Of a stretch of DNA of 38,996 bases, positions 1 to 8,035 are shown piece by piece. Below the pieces are notes generated by a model. It searched no databases. It had not been told where the DNA came from and saw nothing but the letters and a program-made list of their open reading frames with translations. Numbering within the stretch: the first letter of the stretch is position 1; every line of letters starts with the position of its first letter. The DNA is from Pasteurella testudinis DSM 23072 (lineage in GTDB: Bacteria; Pseudomonadota; Gammaproteobacteria; Enterobacterales; Pasteurellaceae). The stretch lies in NCBI RefSeq assembly GCF_900176075.1, contig NZ_FWWV01000015.1, positions 203 to 39,198 of the forward strand, written 5' to 3'. Made by a program: the position numbers and the translations under genes.

Positions 1-707
1 GGGCGAATACCTAAATCAATTAGCCACTTGGATAATTTGGTCAGTCCCCCTAACGCAACTGAAGCAAAAGGCGCTCCATTATCACTGCGGATTGCCCAAG
101 GTAAGCCGTATTCCTTAAAAATACGCGCCAGTAAAGGCTGAACCTCGGTATAGCCATGCTGAGTTAAACCCTGACATGCGAATAAATAACGGCTGTAATT
201 ATCATGTAATGTAAAAGGATAACACCTTTTATTCCCTACCATAAAATCGCCTTTGAAATCCATACTCCAACAATGATTAGGCGAATGACATTCTCCAAAA
301 GGCAAACTATCTGCCGGCGTTTTAAGATGTTTTCTGCGTGCTTCAACCAATCCTGCTTTGGCTAAAATTCGGTCGCCCGTACTATCAGCACACCATTTTA
401 TATCCGGCTCTAACTGCCGCAAATAGTCTAACAGCTTTTTTGCTCCCCAATATTGTCGTTTCAACTTTTCTTGTACTAAACGTTCACAAACATAAGCAGA
501 AACCACATTGGGATTGTGGTGTGGCTTGCGAGAAAGCGCACTAAGCCCAGCTAAACCATTTAAATGGTATCGTTGAATCCATTTATCACCCGTAGGGCGA
601 CTAATGTCAAATTGTTTACAAAGCTCACTTTTACTAAAGCGTTTGGTTAAATAAGCTTGAATAAAATGGATTTTTTGTTCCATGACACTCACTGTTTTCC
701 AAGGCAT
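1..707 (-). CDS. IS481-family transposase, C-terminus outside window
   Basis: This is a DDE transposase read leftwards, 235 codons visible and still open at the left edge. It starts at ATG 707, preceded by AAGGAT about 8 bases upstream. The N-terminus (MPWKTVSVMEQK) is followed by a helix-turn-helix region with SELCKQFDISRPTGDKWIQR, as in IS481 transposases. The catalytic core then begins with WSMDFKGDF (first Asp) and later IRSDNGAPF (second Asp). The third acidic residue would lie beyond the window. The single uninterrupted frame without a programmed frameshift favours IS481 over IS3. No lesion is visible in the part present, so the element may be intact. Confidence 0.9.
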   Translation of the reverse strand, partial: MPWKTVSVMEQKIHFIQAYLTKRFSKSELCKQFDISRPTGDKWIQRYHLNGLAGLSALSRKPHHNPNVVSAYVCERLVQEKLKRQYWGAKKLLDYLRQLEPDIKWCADSTGDRILAKAGLVEARRKHLKTPADSLPFGECHSPNHCWSMDFKGDFMVGNKRCYPFTLHDNYSRYLFACQGLTQHGYTEVQPLLARIFKEYGLPWAIRSDNGAPFASVALGGLTKLSKWLIDLGIR

Positions 708-809
708 TGGTATCTATCCTTTTTTAAAAGTTGATACCTGTTAATATACTTGTAAACGATGTCATCGGGTTAATATGTAAAGGATGTCTTAGGGTTGTAC
801 CCCCGGACA
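708..809. mobile_element. Right end of the IS481-like element
   Basis: Upstream of the transposase start are two direct repeats of 21 bases, 751-771 and 776-796 (TGTAAA-GATGTC-T-GGGTT), 18 of 21 identical and 25 bases apart. Read towards the gene, a sequence beginning TGTCCGGGGG starts at about 809. IS481-family ends usually begin with TGT, so I place the tip there. The exact tip and any target duplication cannot be fixed without the other end. Confidence 0.5.
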
Positions 810-810
810 C

Positions 811-833
811 CTTCTCCCATCACAAGGGAGAAG
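811..833. repeat. Perfect 8-bp inverted repeat beside IS end
   Basis: CTTCTCCC (811-818) and GGGAGAAG (826-833) can form an 8-bp stem with a 7-base loop. It lies between the IS end and the stop codon of the GNAT gene (850). There is no T run on either strand, so I do not call it a terminator. Confidence 0.4.
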
Positions 834-849
834 GGAATATTGAATTTAA

Positions 850-1554
850 TTATTGTGTTAAAAACGCTGCCAACGGTTTGTATTGTTGACCTTGTGGATT
901 GAAATTATCGGCGGCTAAATAACGGGTGAATGCCGTTTTGAGCGGCAGCCATTCTTCAGCAATAATCGAAAACCAAGCGGTATCACGGCTACGGCCTTTA
1001 TACACCACGGCATTGCGGAAAGTCCCTTCATACTGGAAGCCTAAACGGGCTGCGGCGCGGCGTGAGCGTTGGTTTAGCGCATCGCATTTCCATTCATAAC
1101 GGCGGTATTGCAGAGTGTCGAAGACATACTGCATCAGCAAAAATTGCGCTTCGGTGGCGGCTTTGCTGCGTTGTAATAAATCCGAATAAATCACCCAGCC
1201 CATTTCTATGCTACGGTTGTGGCGATCAATCCGCATTAAGGCGAATGTACCTAGCACTTGCCGGCTATGGCGGGCTAAAATCACAAAATAGTAAGGATCT
1301 GACGATTGCGCCCATTGGCGCAGTAAAGACCGCACTTGCTGTGGTTGATCAAACGGTTCGAGTGGCAGATAGGTCCAATCCGCCGCTTGGGTGTGTTGCA
1401 GGTAACACTCACAAATCGCCTCGCTATGCCGTTCATAATCGAGCCGTTCGATAATACAATCTTCCCCGCTTAACTGCGTGATATCCGGCATTGCGCCGAG
1501 AGTCATATTTTCCACCACATCGCCAATGGCTTGGTTGAATTGGTTGTAACGCAT
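850..1554 (-). CDS. GNAT-family N-acetyltransferase (RimJ/RimL-like)
   Basis: This encodes a 234-residue protein with a GNAT fold that is expected to transfer an acetyl group from acetyl-CoA to an amine. The C-terminal half shows the hallmarks of the RimJ/RimL-like branch: GWVIYSDLLQRSKAATEA around the cofactor-binding region, then YEWKCDALNQRSRRAAARLGF and GTFRNAVVYKGRSRDTAWFSI. The substrate cannot be told from sequence. ATG 1554 is preceded by GGAAACC, a reasonable ribosome-binding site. It lies 68 bases downstream of the broken HPP gene on the same strand and may share its transcript. The gene looks intact, and it contains no uptake signal. Confidence 0.85.
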   Translation of the reverse strand: MRYNQFNQAIGDVVENMTLGAMPDITQLSGEDCIIERLDYERHSEAICECYLQHTQAADWTYLPLEPFDQPQQVRSLLRQWAQSSDPYYFVILARHSRQVLGTFALMRIDRHNRSIEMGWVIYSDLLQRSKAATEAQFLLMQYVFDTLQYRRYEWKCDALNQRSRRAAARLGFQYEGTFRNAVVYKGRSRDTAWFSIIAEEWLPLKTAFTRYLAADNFNPQGQQYKPLAAFLTQ

Positions 1555-1622
1555 AGGGTTTCCTTTCGCAAGTCTTAAGCAATAAAATCAGCGAGGCAAA
1601 AGTACGGTTTTGCCTTGCGGTG

Positions 1623-2128
1623 TCACCAATATAGCGGATAACGTCGATCTTTGCCCCAATTATTATAGAACAGAGCGACAATCACCAGAATGATTGCACC
1701 GATTAAGGTCGGGGTGAACAGGAAAGACCAATTTGCCGCGCCCAACATCACAATTAACGGATTAGAACCGGCAGGTGGTGAGGCACGCGCAATAACAGCA
1801 TTAACGCAATCGCAGTACCGACGCCGAGCGCCATACTCCACCAATGCACGCCGCAGAATGCCATGATCACCAATCCGGTTAATGAGGCGATAAAATGTCC
1901 GCCGATCACATTTCTCGGTTGGGAAAACGGGCTGTTGGGATAGGCAAACACCAATAAACAGCTTGCGCCAAACGAGCCGAGCACCAGCGGCAGTTGGCTG
2001 ATTTCACTGCTGGCGGCAAAGGCGGCGGTTGCCAAAAAACCGCCTAACCATGCGGTGAGAATCATATTTAGCGGCAGTCTTGCCGGTCGTGGTTCATTTG
2101 CCTGCAACCAATGCTGGAATATTTTCAT
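1623..2128 (-). pseudogene. HPP-family membrane protein, frameshifted
   Basis: The two halves of one HPP-family integral membrane protein lie in different frames. The upstream half (ATG 2128, SD GGAG) gives MKIFQHWLQ then hydrophobic segments up to about LLLRVPH. The downstream half continues as PPAGSNPLIVMLG, which is the signature that names the family, through a last transmembrane segment to RRYPLYW. The switch falls at about 1772-1783, where loss of one base in a C run (read on the minus strand) would explain the change from HPP to HH. The restored protein would be about 168 residues, normal for the family. It could be a true pseudogene or a sequencing error. An alternative upstream ATG at 2152 lacks a good SD. 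Confidence 0.8.
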
Positions 2129-2156
2129 CTGGTGTCTCCTCACAATTATCAAAAAA

Positions 2157-2201
2157 TATACCGAACGGTATACCCGTTGTTGGTGTATACTGTTCGGTGT
2201 A
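2157..2201. promoter_or_regulatory. Paired operator-like palindromes between HPP gene and tetR
   Basis: Two related 16-base near-palindromes, TATACCGAACGGTATA (2157-2172) and TATACTGTTCGGTGTA (2186-2201, opposite orientation), share the core ACCGAAC-GTATA. Their starts are 29 bases apart. They lie in the divergent gap between the HPP gene and the TetR-family gene, the usual place for a TetR-family autoregulatory operator. TATACT inside the second copy could also serve as a -10 element. Confidence 0.7.
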
Positions 2202-2240
2202 CTTATGTAAATAAAATATGCAAATAAAAATGGAGGAGCG

Positions 2241-2789
2241 ATGAGTAAGCAGCAGCAATTAATCGAATCGGCTTGCCAATTATTCTATCAACAAGGTTTC
2301 CATGCTTGCGGAGTTGAGCAACTGGCACAGCAGGCTGGCATCACCAAACGCACGTTATACCGTTATTTCGACAGCAAAGAGGAATTGATTGTCGCCACCT
2401 TAGCCCATCGTCACCAGCAGTTTATGGCGCAAATGCAAGCGGTGTTGGCGGATTATTCCTTGCAAGAAACGGTCGAGGGCTATCTGTTTTTTTTACGACA
2501 ATGGATTTTGTCGGAAAATTTTTATGGTTGTATGTTTATCAATGCCTGCGCCGAATATGCCGATCCGCAAACGCCGGCACATCAGCAAGCGAAAGAACAT
2601 AAGCAAGCGGTGCAGGCGGTTTTATTGGCAAGATTACAACAAGCCGGTTTGCAACAGGCGGAAAATCTCGCCGAATTACTGTTTATCAGCGGAGAAGGCA
2701 TTATCGTCTCAGCGCAAACATTAGGTAAAGACGCCGTGAAACAACAACTTGAACGAATCCAGCAAAATTTAAATAGTCTAACTGAGTAA
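2241..2789 (+). CDS. TetR-family transcriptional regulator
   Basis: This encodes a 182-residue TetR-type repressor. The N-terminal DNA-binding domain, about residues 5-50, contains the expected helix-turn-helix: FHACGVEQLAQQAGITKRTLYRYFDSKEEL (split here: FHACGVEQLAQQAG, then ITKRTLYRYF, then DSKEEL). The C-terminal ligand domain is divergent and gives no clue to the inducer. The SD GGAGGAG precedes ATG 2241. It is divergent from the HPP-family gene, with two palindromes in between, so it probably represses itself and the HPP-GNAT side. If the HPP gene is dead, its main target may be lost. Confidence 0.9.
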   Translation: MSKQQQLIESACQLFYQQGFHACGVEQLAQQAGITKRTLYRYFDSKEELIVATLAHRHQQFMAQMQAVLADYSLQETVEGYLFFLRQWILSENFYGCMFINACAEYADPQTPAHQQAKEHKQAVQAVLLARLQQAGLQQAENLAELLFISGEGIIVSAQTLGKDAVKQQLERIQQNLNSLTE

Positions 2790-2922
2790 GCGTTATTTCT
2801 GGTACTTTGCGTCGTGTTTTCGGGTTCCCTTGCGAACTGCCTGAGAGGGTGAGCGTAGCGTATAAAAGTAAGTCGCCATCGGCGAAATCCGATAGTGAAT
2901 TTAAGATAAATGAAATATTACA

Positions 2923-3390
2923 TCAAACCCCAAACCGATAAATCACCTGATTACTCGAACCGCGCCAATGCAGTTTTGGGTCGGCAAGTTGTTGGATAAA
3001 CTTGCCGTCGATCAACACGTCGACATAAGCCAAAAACGCTTGCTGTTCGGCGTTCAGCTCTTGCAAACGATAACCGGTCCACAACCAAATGTCTTTATCG
3101 GGACATTCGCGTTTAATCCGTTGCACCAGTGGCAAAAGTGCGGTCAGGTTTTTCGGGTGCAGCGGATCGCCGCCGCTCAGGCTCAGGCCTTGCCGCTTGA
3201 TGCGCGTGTCTTGCAAATCGGCGATAATCTGATCTTCCATCGCCTGATCAAACGGCACGCCGGCGCAGAACGACCAGCTTTTTTGGTTGTAACAGCCTTT
3301 GCATTGGTGTTCGCACCCTGCGACAAACAGGGTGCAGCGCGTGCCTTCGCCGTTGACCACATCAACCGGATAATATTGCAGATAATTCAT
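2923..3390 (-). CDS. nrdG: Anaerobic ribonucleotide reductase activating protein
   Basis: This 155-residue radical-SAM enzyme generates the glycyl radical on NrdD. The cluster-binding motif is C26-E-H-Q-C30-K-G-C33, followed by YNQKSW. The SAM-contacting GGDPL motif lies near residue 74. The length matches NrdG of enterobacteria (about 154). The start at ATG 3390 is 15 bases after the nrdD stop (3406), so the two form an operon read leftwards. The gap holds a Hin-type uptake signal (3397-3405). It acts in the cytoplasm with NrdD in anaerobic deoxynucleotide synthesis. Confidence 0.97.
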   Translation of the reverse strand: MNYLQYYPVDVVNGEGTRCTLFVAGCEHQCKGCYNQKSWSFCAGVPFDQAMEDQIIADLQDTRIKRQGLSLSGGDPLHPKNLTALLPLVQRIKRECPDKDIWLWTGYRLQELNAEQQAFLAYVDVLIDGKFIQQLADPKLHWRGSSNQVIYRFGV

Positions 3391-3405
3391 ATTCAGACCG
3401 CACTT

Positions 3406-5529
3406 TTAGAGGTGCTTCACCCGCCGTTTCACCTCTTCCTGCTTGCCACTGTTGAACGGACGTGCGTCGGGGCTGCCGAGATAGCCGCACACGCGACGGG
3501 TAACCGACACGGTATTGCTGTCGTGGTTGCCGCAGGACGGGCAGGTGAAGCCTTTGCTGGTGCAGTCGAATTCGCCTTTGTAGCCGCAGCCGTAGCATTC
3601 GTCAATCGGTGTATTGGTGCCGTAATACGGCACGCGCGAATAGCTGTAATCCCACACGTCCTCCAACGCTTTGATATTGCGCTGCATATTCGGATATTCG
3701 CCGTAGCAGATAAAACCGCCGTTGGCGATCGGCGGATATGCCATTTCAAAATCCAGTTTGTCGTACGGATTGACTTTTTTCTCCACGTCCAAATGGAAAC
3801 TGTTGGTGTAGTAGCCTTTGTCAGTCACGCCCTCGATAATGCCGAAGGTTTTGCTGTCGAGGCGGCAGAAACGGTCGCACAGATTCTCGCTTGGTGTTGA
3901 ATACAGACTGAACGCATAGCCGCTTTCCTGTTTCCACGCTTCGACCGCACTTCGTAAATGCCCCACAATATCTAACCCTTTTTGCCATAATGCTTGCTGA
4001 TCGTAAATATGGCTGCCGAACAGCGCATTGATGGTTTCGTGAATGCCGATATAACCGAGCGAAATCGAAGCGCGTCCGTTTTTGAAAATGTCCGCCACAT
4101 AATCGTCAGCTTTCAATCGCACGCCGCATGCGCCCTCCATATATAAAATTGGCGCAACGCGGGCTTTGGTCTGTTGCAGACGGGCAATGCGCGTCATCAG
4201 CGCTTTTTTGGCAATGGCGAGGCGCTGATCCAACAACTGATAAAACCGCACTTCGTCACCTTGCGTTTCCAGCGCAATACGCGGCAGGTTCAAACTGACC
4301 ACGCCGAGATTATTGCGTCCTTCGTGGATTTCCTGTTGATCTTGTTCATATTTGCCCAAAAAGCTGCGGCAGCCCATCGGTGCTTTGAACGAACCGGTGA
4401 CTTGCACCACTTGATCATAATTCAGAATATCCGGATACATGCGCTCGCTGGCACATTTTAGCGCCAGTTGTTTGATGTCGTAATTCGGATCGTCGGCGTG
4501 CAGATTCAAGCCTTGTTTTAAGGTGAATACCAGTTTCGGGAAAATTGCGGTTTTGTGGTTTCTGCCTAAGCCTTGAATCCGGTTTTGCAGAATCGCCTGT
4601 TGAATCAGGCGGGCTTGCCAACTTGTGCCCAAACCGAAACCAAAGGTGACAAACGGCGTTTGTCCGTTGGCGGTGTGCAGGGTATTAACCTCATATTCCA
4701 GTGATTGAAACGCATCAAAACACTCTTTTTCCAAGCGCGCTTTGGCGTAGCCTTCCGCATCGGCAATCTGCCATTCTGCCGCCACTGCCAAATGTTTTTC
4801 GTAACTTTTTTGTACATAAGGCGCAAGCACTTCATCAATCCGATTGATGGTTGTGCCGCCGTAAATATGGCTGGCAACCTGCGCGATAATTTGTGCGGTG
4901 ACGGCAGTGGCGGTGGTGATCGATTTCGGGGTTTCAATCTCGGCATTGCCCATTTTAAAGCCCTGTTCCAGCATGCCTTGCAGATCGACCAACATACAGT
5001 TGAACATCGGGAAGAACGGTGCATAATCCAAATCGTGATAATGGATTTCGCCTTTTTCGTGCGCCGCTACCACATCGGCAGGCAGCAGATAGCGTTTGGC
5101 GTAATGTTTCGCCACAATGCCGGCGAGTAAATCGCGCTGGGTCGGGATCACTTTGGCATCTTTATTGGCGTTTTCGTTCAGGATTTCCAGATTGCTCTGT
5201 TCAATTAAGCCCTCGATCTCTTGCGTCAGCTGGCTGCGTTTTTCGCGTGCCAAGTCACGATCATGACGGTACTCGATATAGGCGCGCGCAATTTGCGGAT
5301 ACTGGCTGCGCATCAGCTTTTCTTCAACAATCGCTTGGATATGCGCAATATCAATCTGTTGTTGGTAGTGGCTGAAAATCTGTTGGCAGACTTCATTGCT
5401 GAGATGCGAGCAAAATGCCTCGTTGTTGATACCGCAAGCAACCGCCGCCTTACGAATCGCTTGCAGAATACGCTCTGCCACAAACGGCGTGCTGGCACCG
5501 TCACGCTTGATGACCTGTAACCCTGACAT
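3406..5529 (-). CDS. nrdD: Anaerobic ribonucleoside-triphosphate reductase
   Basis: This is the class III ribonucleotide reductase, 707 residues, reducing NTPs to dNTPs without oxygen. In order: an N-terminal ATP-cone (VIKRDGASTPFVAERILQAI, residues about 7-26), the ten-stranded barrel core, a zinc site near the C-terminus (CYGCGYKG ... CPSCG), and the glycyl radical loop RVCGYLGSPDARPF with the radical Gly at about residue 682. The length is close to E. coli NrdD (712). It is the first gene of nrdDG. The upstream region carries two NrdR boxes and two FNR boxes, which fits induction without oxygen and repression when dNTPs are plentiful. No odd features. Confidence 0.98.
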   Translation of the reverse strand: MSGLQVIKRDGASTPFVAERILQAIRKAAVACGINNEAFCSHLSNEVCQQIFSHYQQQIDIAHIQAIVEEKLMRSQYPQIARAYIEYRHDRDLAREKRSQLTQEIEGLIEQSNLEILNENANKDAKVIPTQRDLLAGIVAKHYAKRYLLPADVVAAHEKGEIHYHDLDYAPFFPMFNCMLVDLQGMLEQGFKMGNAEIETPKSITTATAVTAQIIAQVASHIYGGTTINRIDEVLAPYVQKSYEKHLAVAAEWQIADAEGYAKARLEKECFDAFQSLEYEVNTLHTANGQTPFVTFGFGLGTSWQARLIQQAILQNRIQGLGRNHKTAIFPKLVFTLKQGLNLHADDPNYDIKQLALKCASERMYPDILNYDQVVQVTGSFKAPMGCRSFLGKYEQDQQEIHEGRNNLGVVSLNLPRIALETQGDEVRFYQLLDQRLAIAKKALMTRIARLQQTKARVAPILYMEGACGVRLKADDYVADIFKNGRASISLGYIGIHETINALFGSHIYDQQALWQKGLDIVGHLRSAVEAWKQESGYAFSLYSTPSENLCDRFCRLDSKTFGIIEGVTDKGYYTNSFHLDVEKKVNPYDKLDFEMAYPPIANGGFICYGEYPNMQRNIKALEDVWDYSYSRVPYYGTNTPIDECYGCGYKGEFDCTSKGFTCPSCGNHDSNTVSVTRRVCGYLGSPDARPFNSGKQEEVKRRVKHL

Positions 5530-5564
5530 AAAAACCCCTTATCTTGATAAATTCAAATGCGAAA

Positions 5565-5611
5565 ACACTATATATAGACATTTTATCTTTTGGAAGCACT
5601 ATATCTTGAAA
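5565..5611 (-). promoter_or_regulatory. Tandem NrdR boxes upstream of nrdD
   Basis: Box 1, ACACTATATATAGACA, is at 5565-5580 and box 2, GCACTATATCTTGAAA, at 5596-5611. Both fit the NrdR consensus acaCwAtATaTwGtgt. Their starts are 31 bases apart, three helical turns, the spacing typical of NrdR-controlled nrd genes. A -10-like GATAAAAT on the minus strand (5580-5587) lies between and partly under the boxes, so bound NrdR would block the promoter. Confidence 0.88.
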
Positions 5612-5613
5612 GT

Positions 5614-5627
5614 TTGATCTGTGTCAA
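5614..5627 (-). promoter_or_regulatory. FNR box, promoter-proximal
   Basis: TTGATCTGTGTCAA (plus strand) matches TTGAT-N4-ATCAA at nine of ten fixed positions. It lies just upstream of NrdR box 2 and at a distance from the probable nrdD promoter that would suit an activating FNR dimer. FNR activation of nrdDG is known in enterobacteria. Confidence 0.8.
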
Positions 5628-5655
5628 ATAAAAATAGTTCTCAAAAAATATGGGG

Positions 5656-5669
5656 TTGATTTTTATCAG
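5656..5669 (-). promoter_or_regulatory. Second FNR-like box, upstream
   Basis: TTGATTTTTATCAG matches the FNR consensus at nine of ten fixed positions. Its centre is 42 bases (four helical turns) upstream of the first FNR box, so both dimers would sit on the same face of the DNA. The function is inferred only. Confidence 0.6.
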
Positions 5670-5701
5670 GAATAAGAAATCGGAGAATATAAAGTGCGGT
5701 T

Positions 5702-5995
5702 TTAGCCGTCGAGTAAGGCTTGCACCACTGCCGGAATCACTTTCGGCTCAGGGATAAAAACCTGTTTATGGCGGTTGAGTTCGCCTTTTTCCAACACAAT
5801 ACTGCTTTTGGCGACTTTAAATTGTTTACTCAGGAATTTCAGCAAGTGGGCGTTGGCTTGACCGTCAATCGGTGGGGCGGTGATGGTGATTTTCAGCTCG
5901 CCGTCATGCAAGCCGACCAGCTGATCTTTGCTGGCTTTGGGTTGCAACAGAATTTTCAGTCGCAACCCGTTTTCATGCGGTGTGACGGCGGACAT
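5702..5995 (-). CDS. yggU: DUF167/YggU family protein
   Basis: This small conserved protein, 97 residues from the chosen start, has unknown biochemical function. It shows the family core [11 protein letters not shown], then [17 protein letters not shown] and [12 protein letters not shown], closely following E. coli YggU. I chose ATG 5995 ([11 protein letters not shown]), which aligns with the E. coli start and lies two bases after the yggT stop. An in-frame ATG at 6013 would add six residues and overlap yggT. The yggT-yggU pairing is conserved in gammaproteobacteria, so the two are probably translationally coupled. Confidence 0.9.
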   Translation of the reverse strand: MSAVTPHENGLRLKILLQPKASKDQLVGLHDGELKITITAPPIDGQANAHLLKFLSKQFKVAKSSIVLEKGELNRHKQVFIPEPKVIPAVVQALLDG

Positions 5996-5997
5996 GG

Positions 5998-6546
5998 TTA
6001 TGCCAAGACCCACAATGAACCGAAAAGATCCATCAGCAACTTGTTGCCGAAGATCAGGATAAATGCCAATGCCATCACCGAGAAATCGATCATACCGGTA
6101 TTTGGCAGAATGCGGCGAATCGGGGCAAGCAGCGGCTCGGTGATACGGTACAGTTGGTATTCCAACGGGTGGTTGCCTTGCGAAAACCAGCTCATCACCG
6201 CACGGATTAAAATCGCCCAGAAGATCATTTCGCCAAAGGCTTTAACCACCGCAAGCACGCCGATCACGGCAAATTGCCATAAACTTGCCCCGTCAAAACT
6301 GCCGATCAGCAGCGGATATTTCAGCATATTCAGCACGAAAGCCAAGACCAGTGCGGCAAAGTCAATATTTTTACGGGTCGGAATCAGCTTGCGCAACGGC
6401 GCCAATACCGGCTGCGTCAGTTTCACTACGACTTGCGACAGCGGATTGTAAAAATCCACCTGACAATACTGAAACCAGGCGCGCAATACCAGAATAAAGG
6501 TATATAGCCCGATTACGGTTTGCACTAAAAATTGTAATGTGTTCAT
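5998..6546 (-). CDS. yggT: YggT family integral membrane protein
   Basis: This 182-residue membrane protein consists of two tandem YGGT domains, each a pair of hydrophobic helices with a basic linker. The repeats are visible as [28 protein letters not shown] and, later, [28 protein letters not shown] (each shared PL-AP-R--IP pattern and following I-DF). The family is linked to osmotic tolerance and to the SepF/YlmG group, but its molecular role is unclear. The SD AAGGAT precedes ATG 6546. The downstream yggU starts two bases after its stop. Confidence 0.93.
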   Translation of the reverse strand: MNTLQFLVQTVIGLYTFILVLRAWFQYCQVDFYNPLSQVVVKLTQPVLAPLRKLIPTRKNIDFAALVLAFVLNMLKYPLLIGSFDGASLWQFAVIGVLAVVKAFGEMIFWAILIRAVMSWFSQGNHPLEYQLYRITEPLLAPIRRILPNTGMIDFSVMALAFILIFGNKLLMDLFGSLWVLA

Positions 6547-6567
6547 GATTATCCTTTAAATAGCAAA

Positions 6568-6589
6568 AGTGCGGTTTGAGAACCGCACT
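6568..6589 (-). terminator. Inverted uptake-signal pair acting as yggL terminator
   Basis: AGTGCGGTT (6568-6576) and AACCGCACT (6581-6589) form a 9-bp stem with a 4-base loop. Read on the minus strand it is followed by TTTTGC, so it should stop transcripts coming from trmB-yggL before yggT. It is made of two head-to-head uptake signals, a common terminator design in Haemophilus-type genomes. Confidence 0.8.
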
Positions 6590-6635
6590 ATATTAAATAG
6601 GATTAAACTGAAAAAATTCAAGTTTTCAATTTAAA

Positions 6636-6974
6636 TTACTGAATCGGATAATCCCACCAAATATCGAACAATTCGCTGGTTTCGATTTGTTGCAGCTTAT
6701 TTTCGCTGAGCCAGTTTTGTACCAAAGTGCGGTGCGAATCGTCGCAGTTACCGACTTTTTCCAAACAAACCAACCCTTCCCAATGCAGGTAGCCGCTGCC
6801 TTCGTAGGCTAAGCCGTGTGGCTTGATCACTTCGTCGATAAAACGATCCAAGGTGGCGTCGATTTCTTCGACCGAGGTGTTGTCGGCGAATTGCCAGCGG
6901 ACAACAAAGCCTAACTCTTGGAATTCGGCAAGATGCATTTTTTTGCGCTGTCTGCGGTTACGCTGAATAGCCAT
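6636..6974 (-). CDS. yggL: YggL family protein (DUF469)
   Basis: This is a 112-residue acidic protein of the YggL/DUF469 family, reported in E. coli as a 50S-associated factor. It begins with a basic stretch (MAIQRNRRQRKKMHL), then the conserved EFQELGFVVRW, and near the end FDIWWDYP. It lies 39 bases downstream of trmB on the same strand, the same order as in E. coli. The SD AAGGAA is close to ATG 6974. A uptake signal sits within the gene near 6725. Confidence 0.93.
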   Translation of the reverse strand: MAIQRNRRQRKKMHLAEFQELGFVVRWQFADNTSVEEIDATLDRFIDEVIKPHGLAYEGSGYLHWEGLVCLEKVGNCDDSHRTLVQNWLSENKLQQIETSELFDIWWDYPIQ

Positions 6975-7013
6975 ACTATTTTCCTTTTTTAGTTGATAAT
7001 GAATAAAGTTTGA

Positions 7014-7772
7014 TTAACGATAAATAAAATACAGATCCCAAACGCCGTGTCCGAGTTTCTGTCCGCGCTGTTCGAATTTGGTCAACGGGCGGAAATCCGG
7101 ACGCGGGATATAATCCCCCGTCGGAGATTGGTTCGCCAGACCTGCGCTGTTTTGTAAGGTTTCCAACATATGCTCGGCGTAATTTTGCCAGTCGGTCGCC
7201 ATGTGGATAAAACCACCGCACTTTAGTTTTTGTTGTATTAAACGGATAAACTCCGGCTGCACGATCCGACGTTTATGGTGCTTGCTTTTCTGCCACGGAT
7301 CGGGGAAAAACAATTGTAATCCGCCTAAGCTGTTATCGGCAATACTGTCGCGCAAAATTTCCATCGCATCATGGCAAATTACGCGCAAATTCGTTATCTT
7401 TTCCTGCACCGCCAATGCCACGCAGGCACCGACGCCCGGCGTATGAACTTCAATGCCTAAATAGTTACGCTGGGGGTTGTTTTTCGCCATCTCGACCAGC
7501 GACGTCCCCATACCGAAACCGATTTCCAATACGACAGGATTATCATTGCCGTAAATTGCATTAAAATCGAACGGCGTATCTTGATATTCCAAGCCGAAAT
7601 CCGCCCAATAGTTGTTCATCGCATTTTTTTGATATTCACTCAAACGTCCGGTGCGCAGCACGAAACTACGCACTTTGCGCATATAACGTCCGTCAGCGGT
7701 AAATTCGGCGGTTTCGACCGTTTTGCGCTTCTGATCGGCAAAGGTGGTTTGCGGTTGTGTAACTTCTGACAT
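7014..7772 (-). CDS. trmB: tRNA (guanine-N7-)-methyltransferase
   Basis: This 252-residue SAM-dependent enzyme methylates G46 in the variable loop of tRNAs. The SAM motif is [17 protein letters not shown], and the characteristic [15 protein letters not shown] motif that binds tRNA follows. The C-terminus [17 protein letters not shown] is also typical. ATG 7772 is the likely start, though the nearest SD (AAGGAA) is rather far at about 14 bases. In E. coli trmB is divergent from and adjacent to mutY, whereas here mutY lies almost 8 kb away beyond accessory genes. Confidence 0.96.
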   Translation of the reverse strand: MSEVTQPQTTFADQKRKTVETAEFTADGRYMRKVRSFVLRTGRLSEYQKNAMNNYWADFGLEYQDTPFDFNAIYGNDNPVVLEIGFGMGTSLVEMAKNNPQRNYLGIEVHTPGVGACVALAVQEKITNLRVICHDAMEILRDSIADNSLGGLQLFFPDPWQKSKHHKRRIVQPEFIRLIQQKLKCGGFIHMATDWQNYAEHMLETLQNSAGLANQSPTGDYIPRPDFRPLTKFEQRGQKLGHGVWDLYFIYR

Positions 7773-7911
7773 GATAACGAATTAAGCTTCCTTTTTATTT
7801 AATAGGCGCATTATGCAAATATCCGTGGCGATTACAACTGTTTTCGCTATTTCTTTGGCAATGATCGGTCGCAACTGGCTTTTTTCTTACTCAACACAGA
7901 CGAAAACTTAC

Positions 7912-7925
7912 TTAACAGTTGTTAA
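7912..7925. promoter_or_regulatory. Palindrome upstream of lipoprotein gene
   Basis: TTAACAGTTGTTAA is a perfect 6-2-6 inverted repeat in the 263-base gap between trmB and the lipoprotein gene. It may be an operator for the lipoprotein promoter, but I cannot assign a regulator. I do not see a convincing Fur box here. Confidence 0.35.
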
Positions 7926-8035
7926 AATGCGCACCAACTCAGTTAAGCAAATAATAATAAGATGTATTTATCTTTGATTTGAATGCTTAACCTGCGGAAT
8001 ATTTCATTAATTAATATGATGACGAGAGAAATAAC

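Noticed and set aside
2868..2900. Short hairpin TCGCC-ATC-GGCGA between tetR and nrdG
   Set aside because: The stem is only 5 bp and has no T run, which is too little to call a terminator or RNA.
2968..3900. Long plus-strand open frame of 310 codons opposite nrdG/nrdD
   Set aside because: It lies opposite two clearly real genes on the other strand and has no SD. Its sequence has no recognisable domain; it is a shadow of nrdDG codon use.
7926..8000. Possible Fur box before the lipoprotein gene
   Set aside because: The region is A/T-rich (AAATAATAATAAGATG), but it does not reach a convincing 19-base inverted Fur motif.
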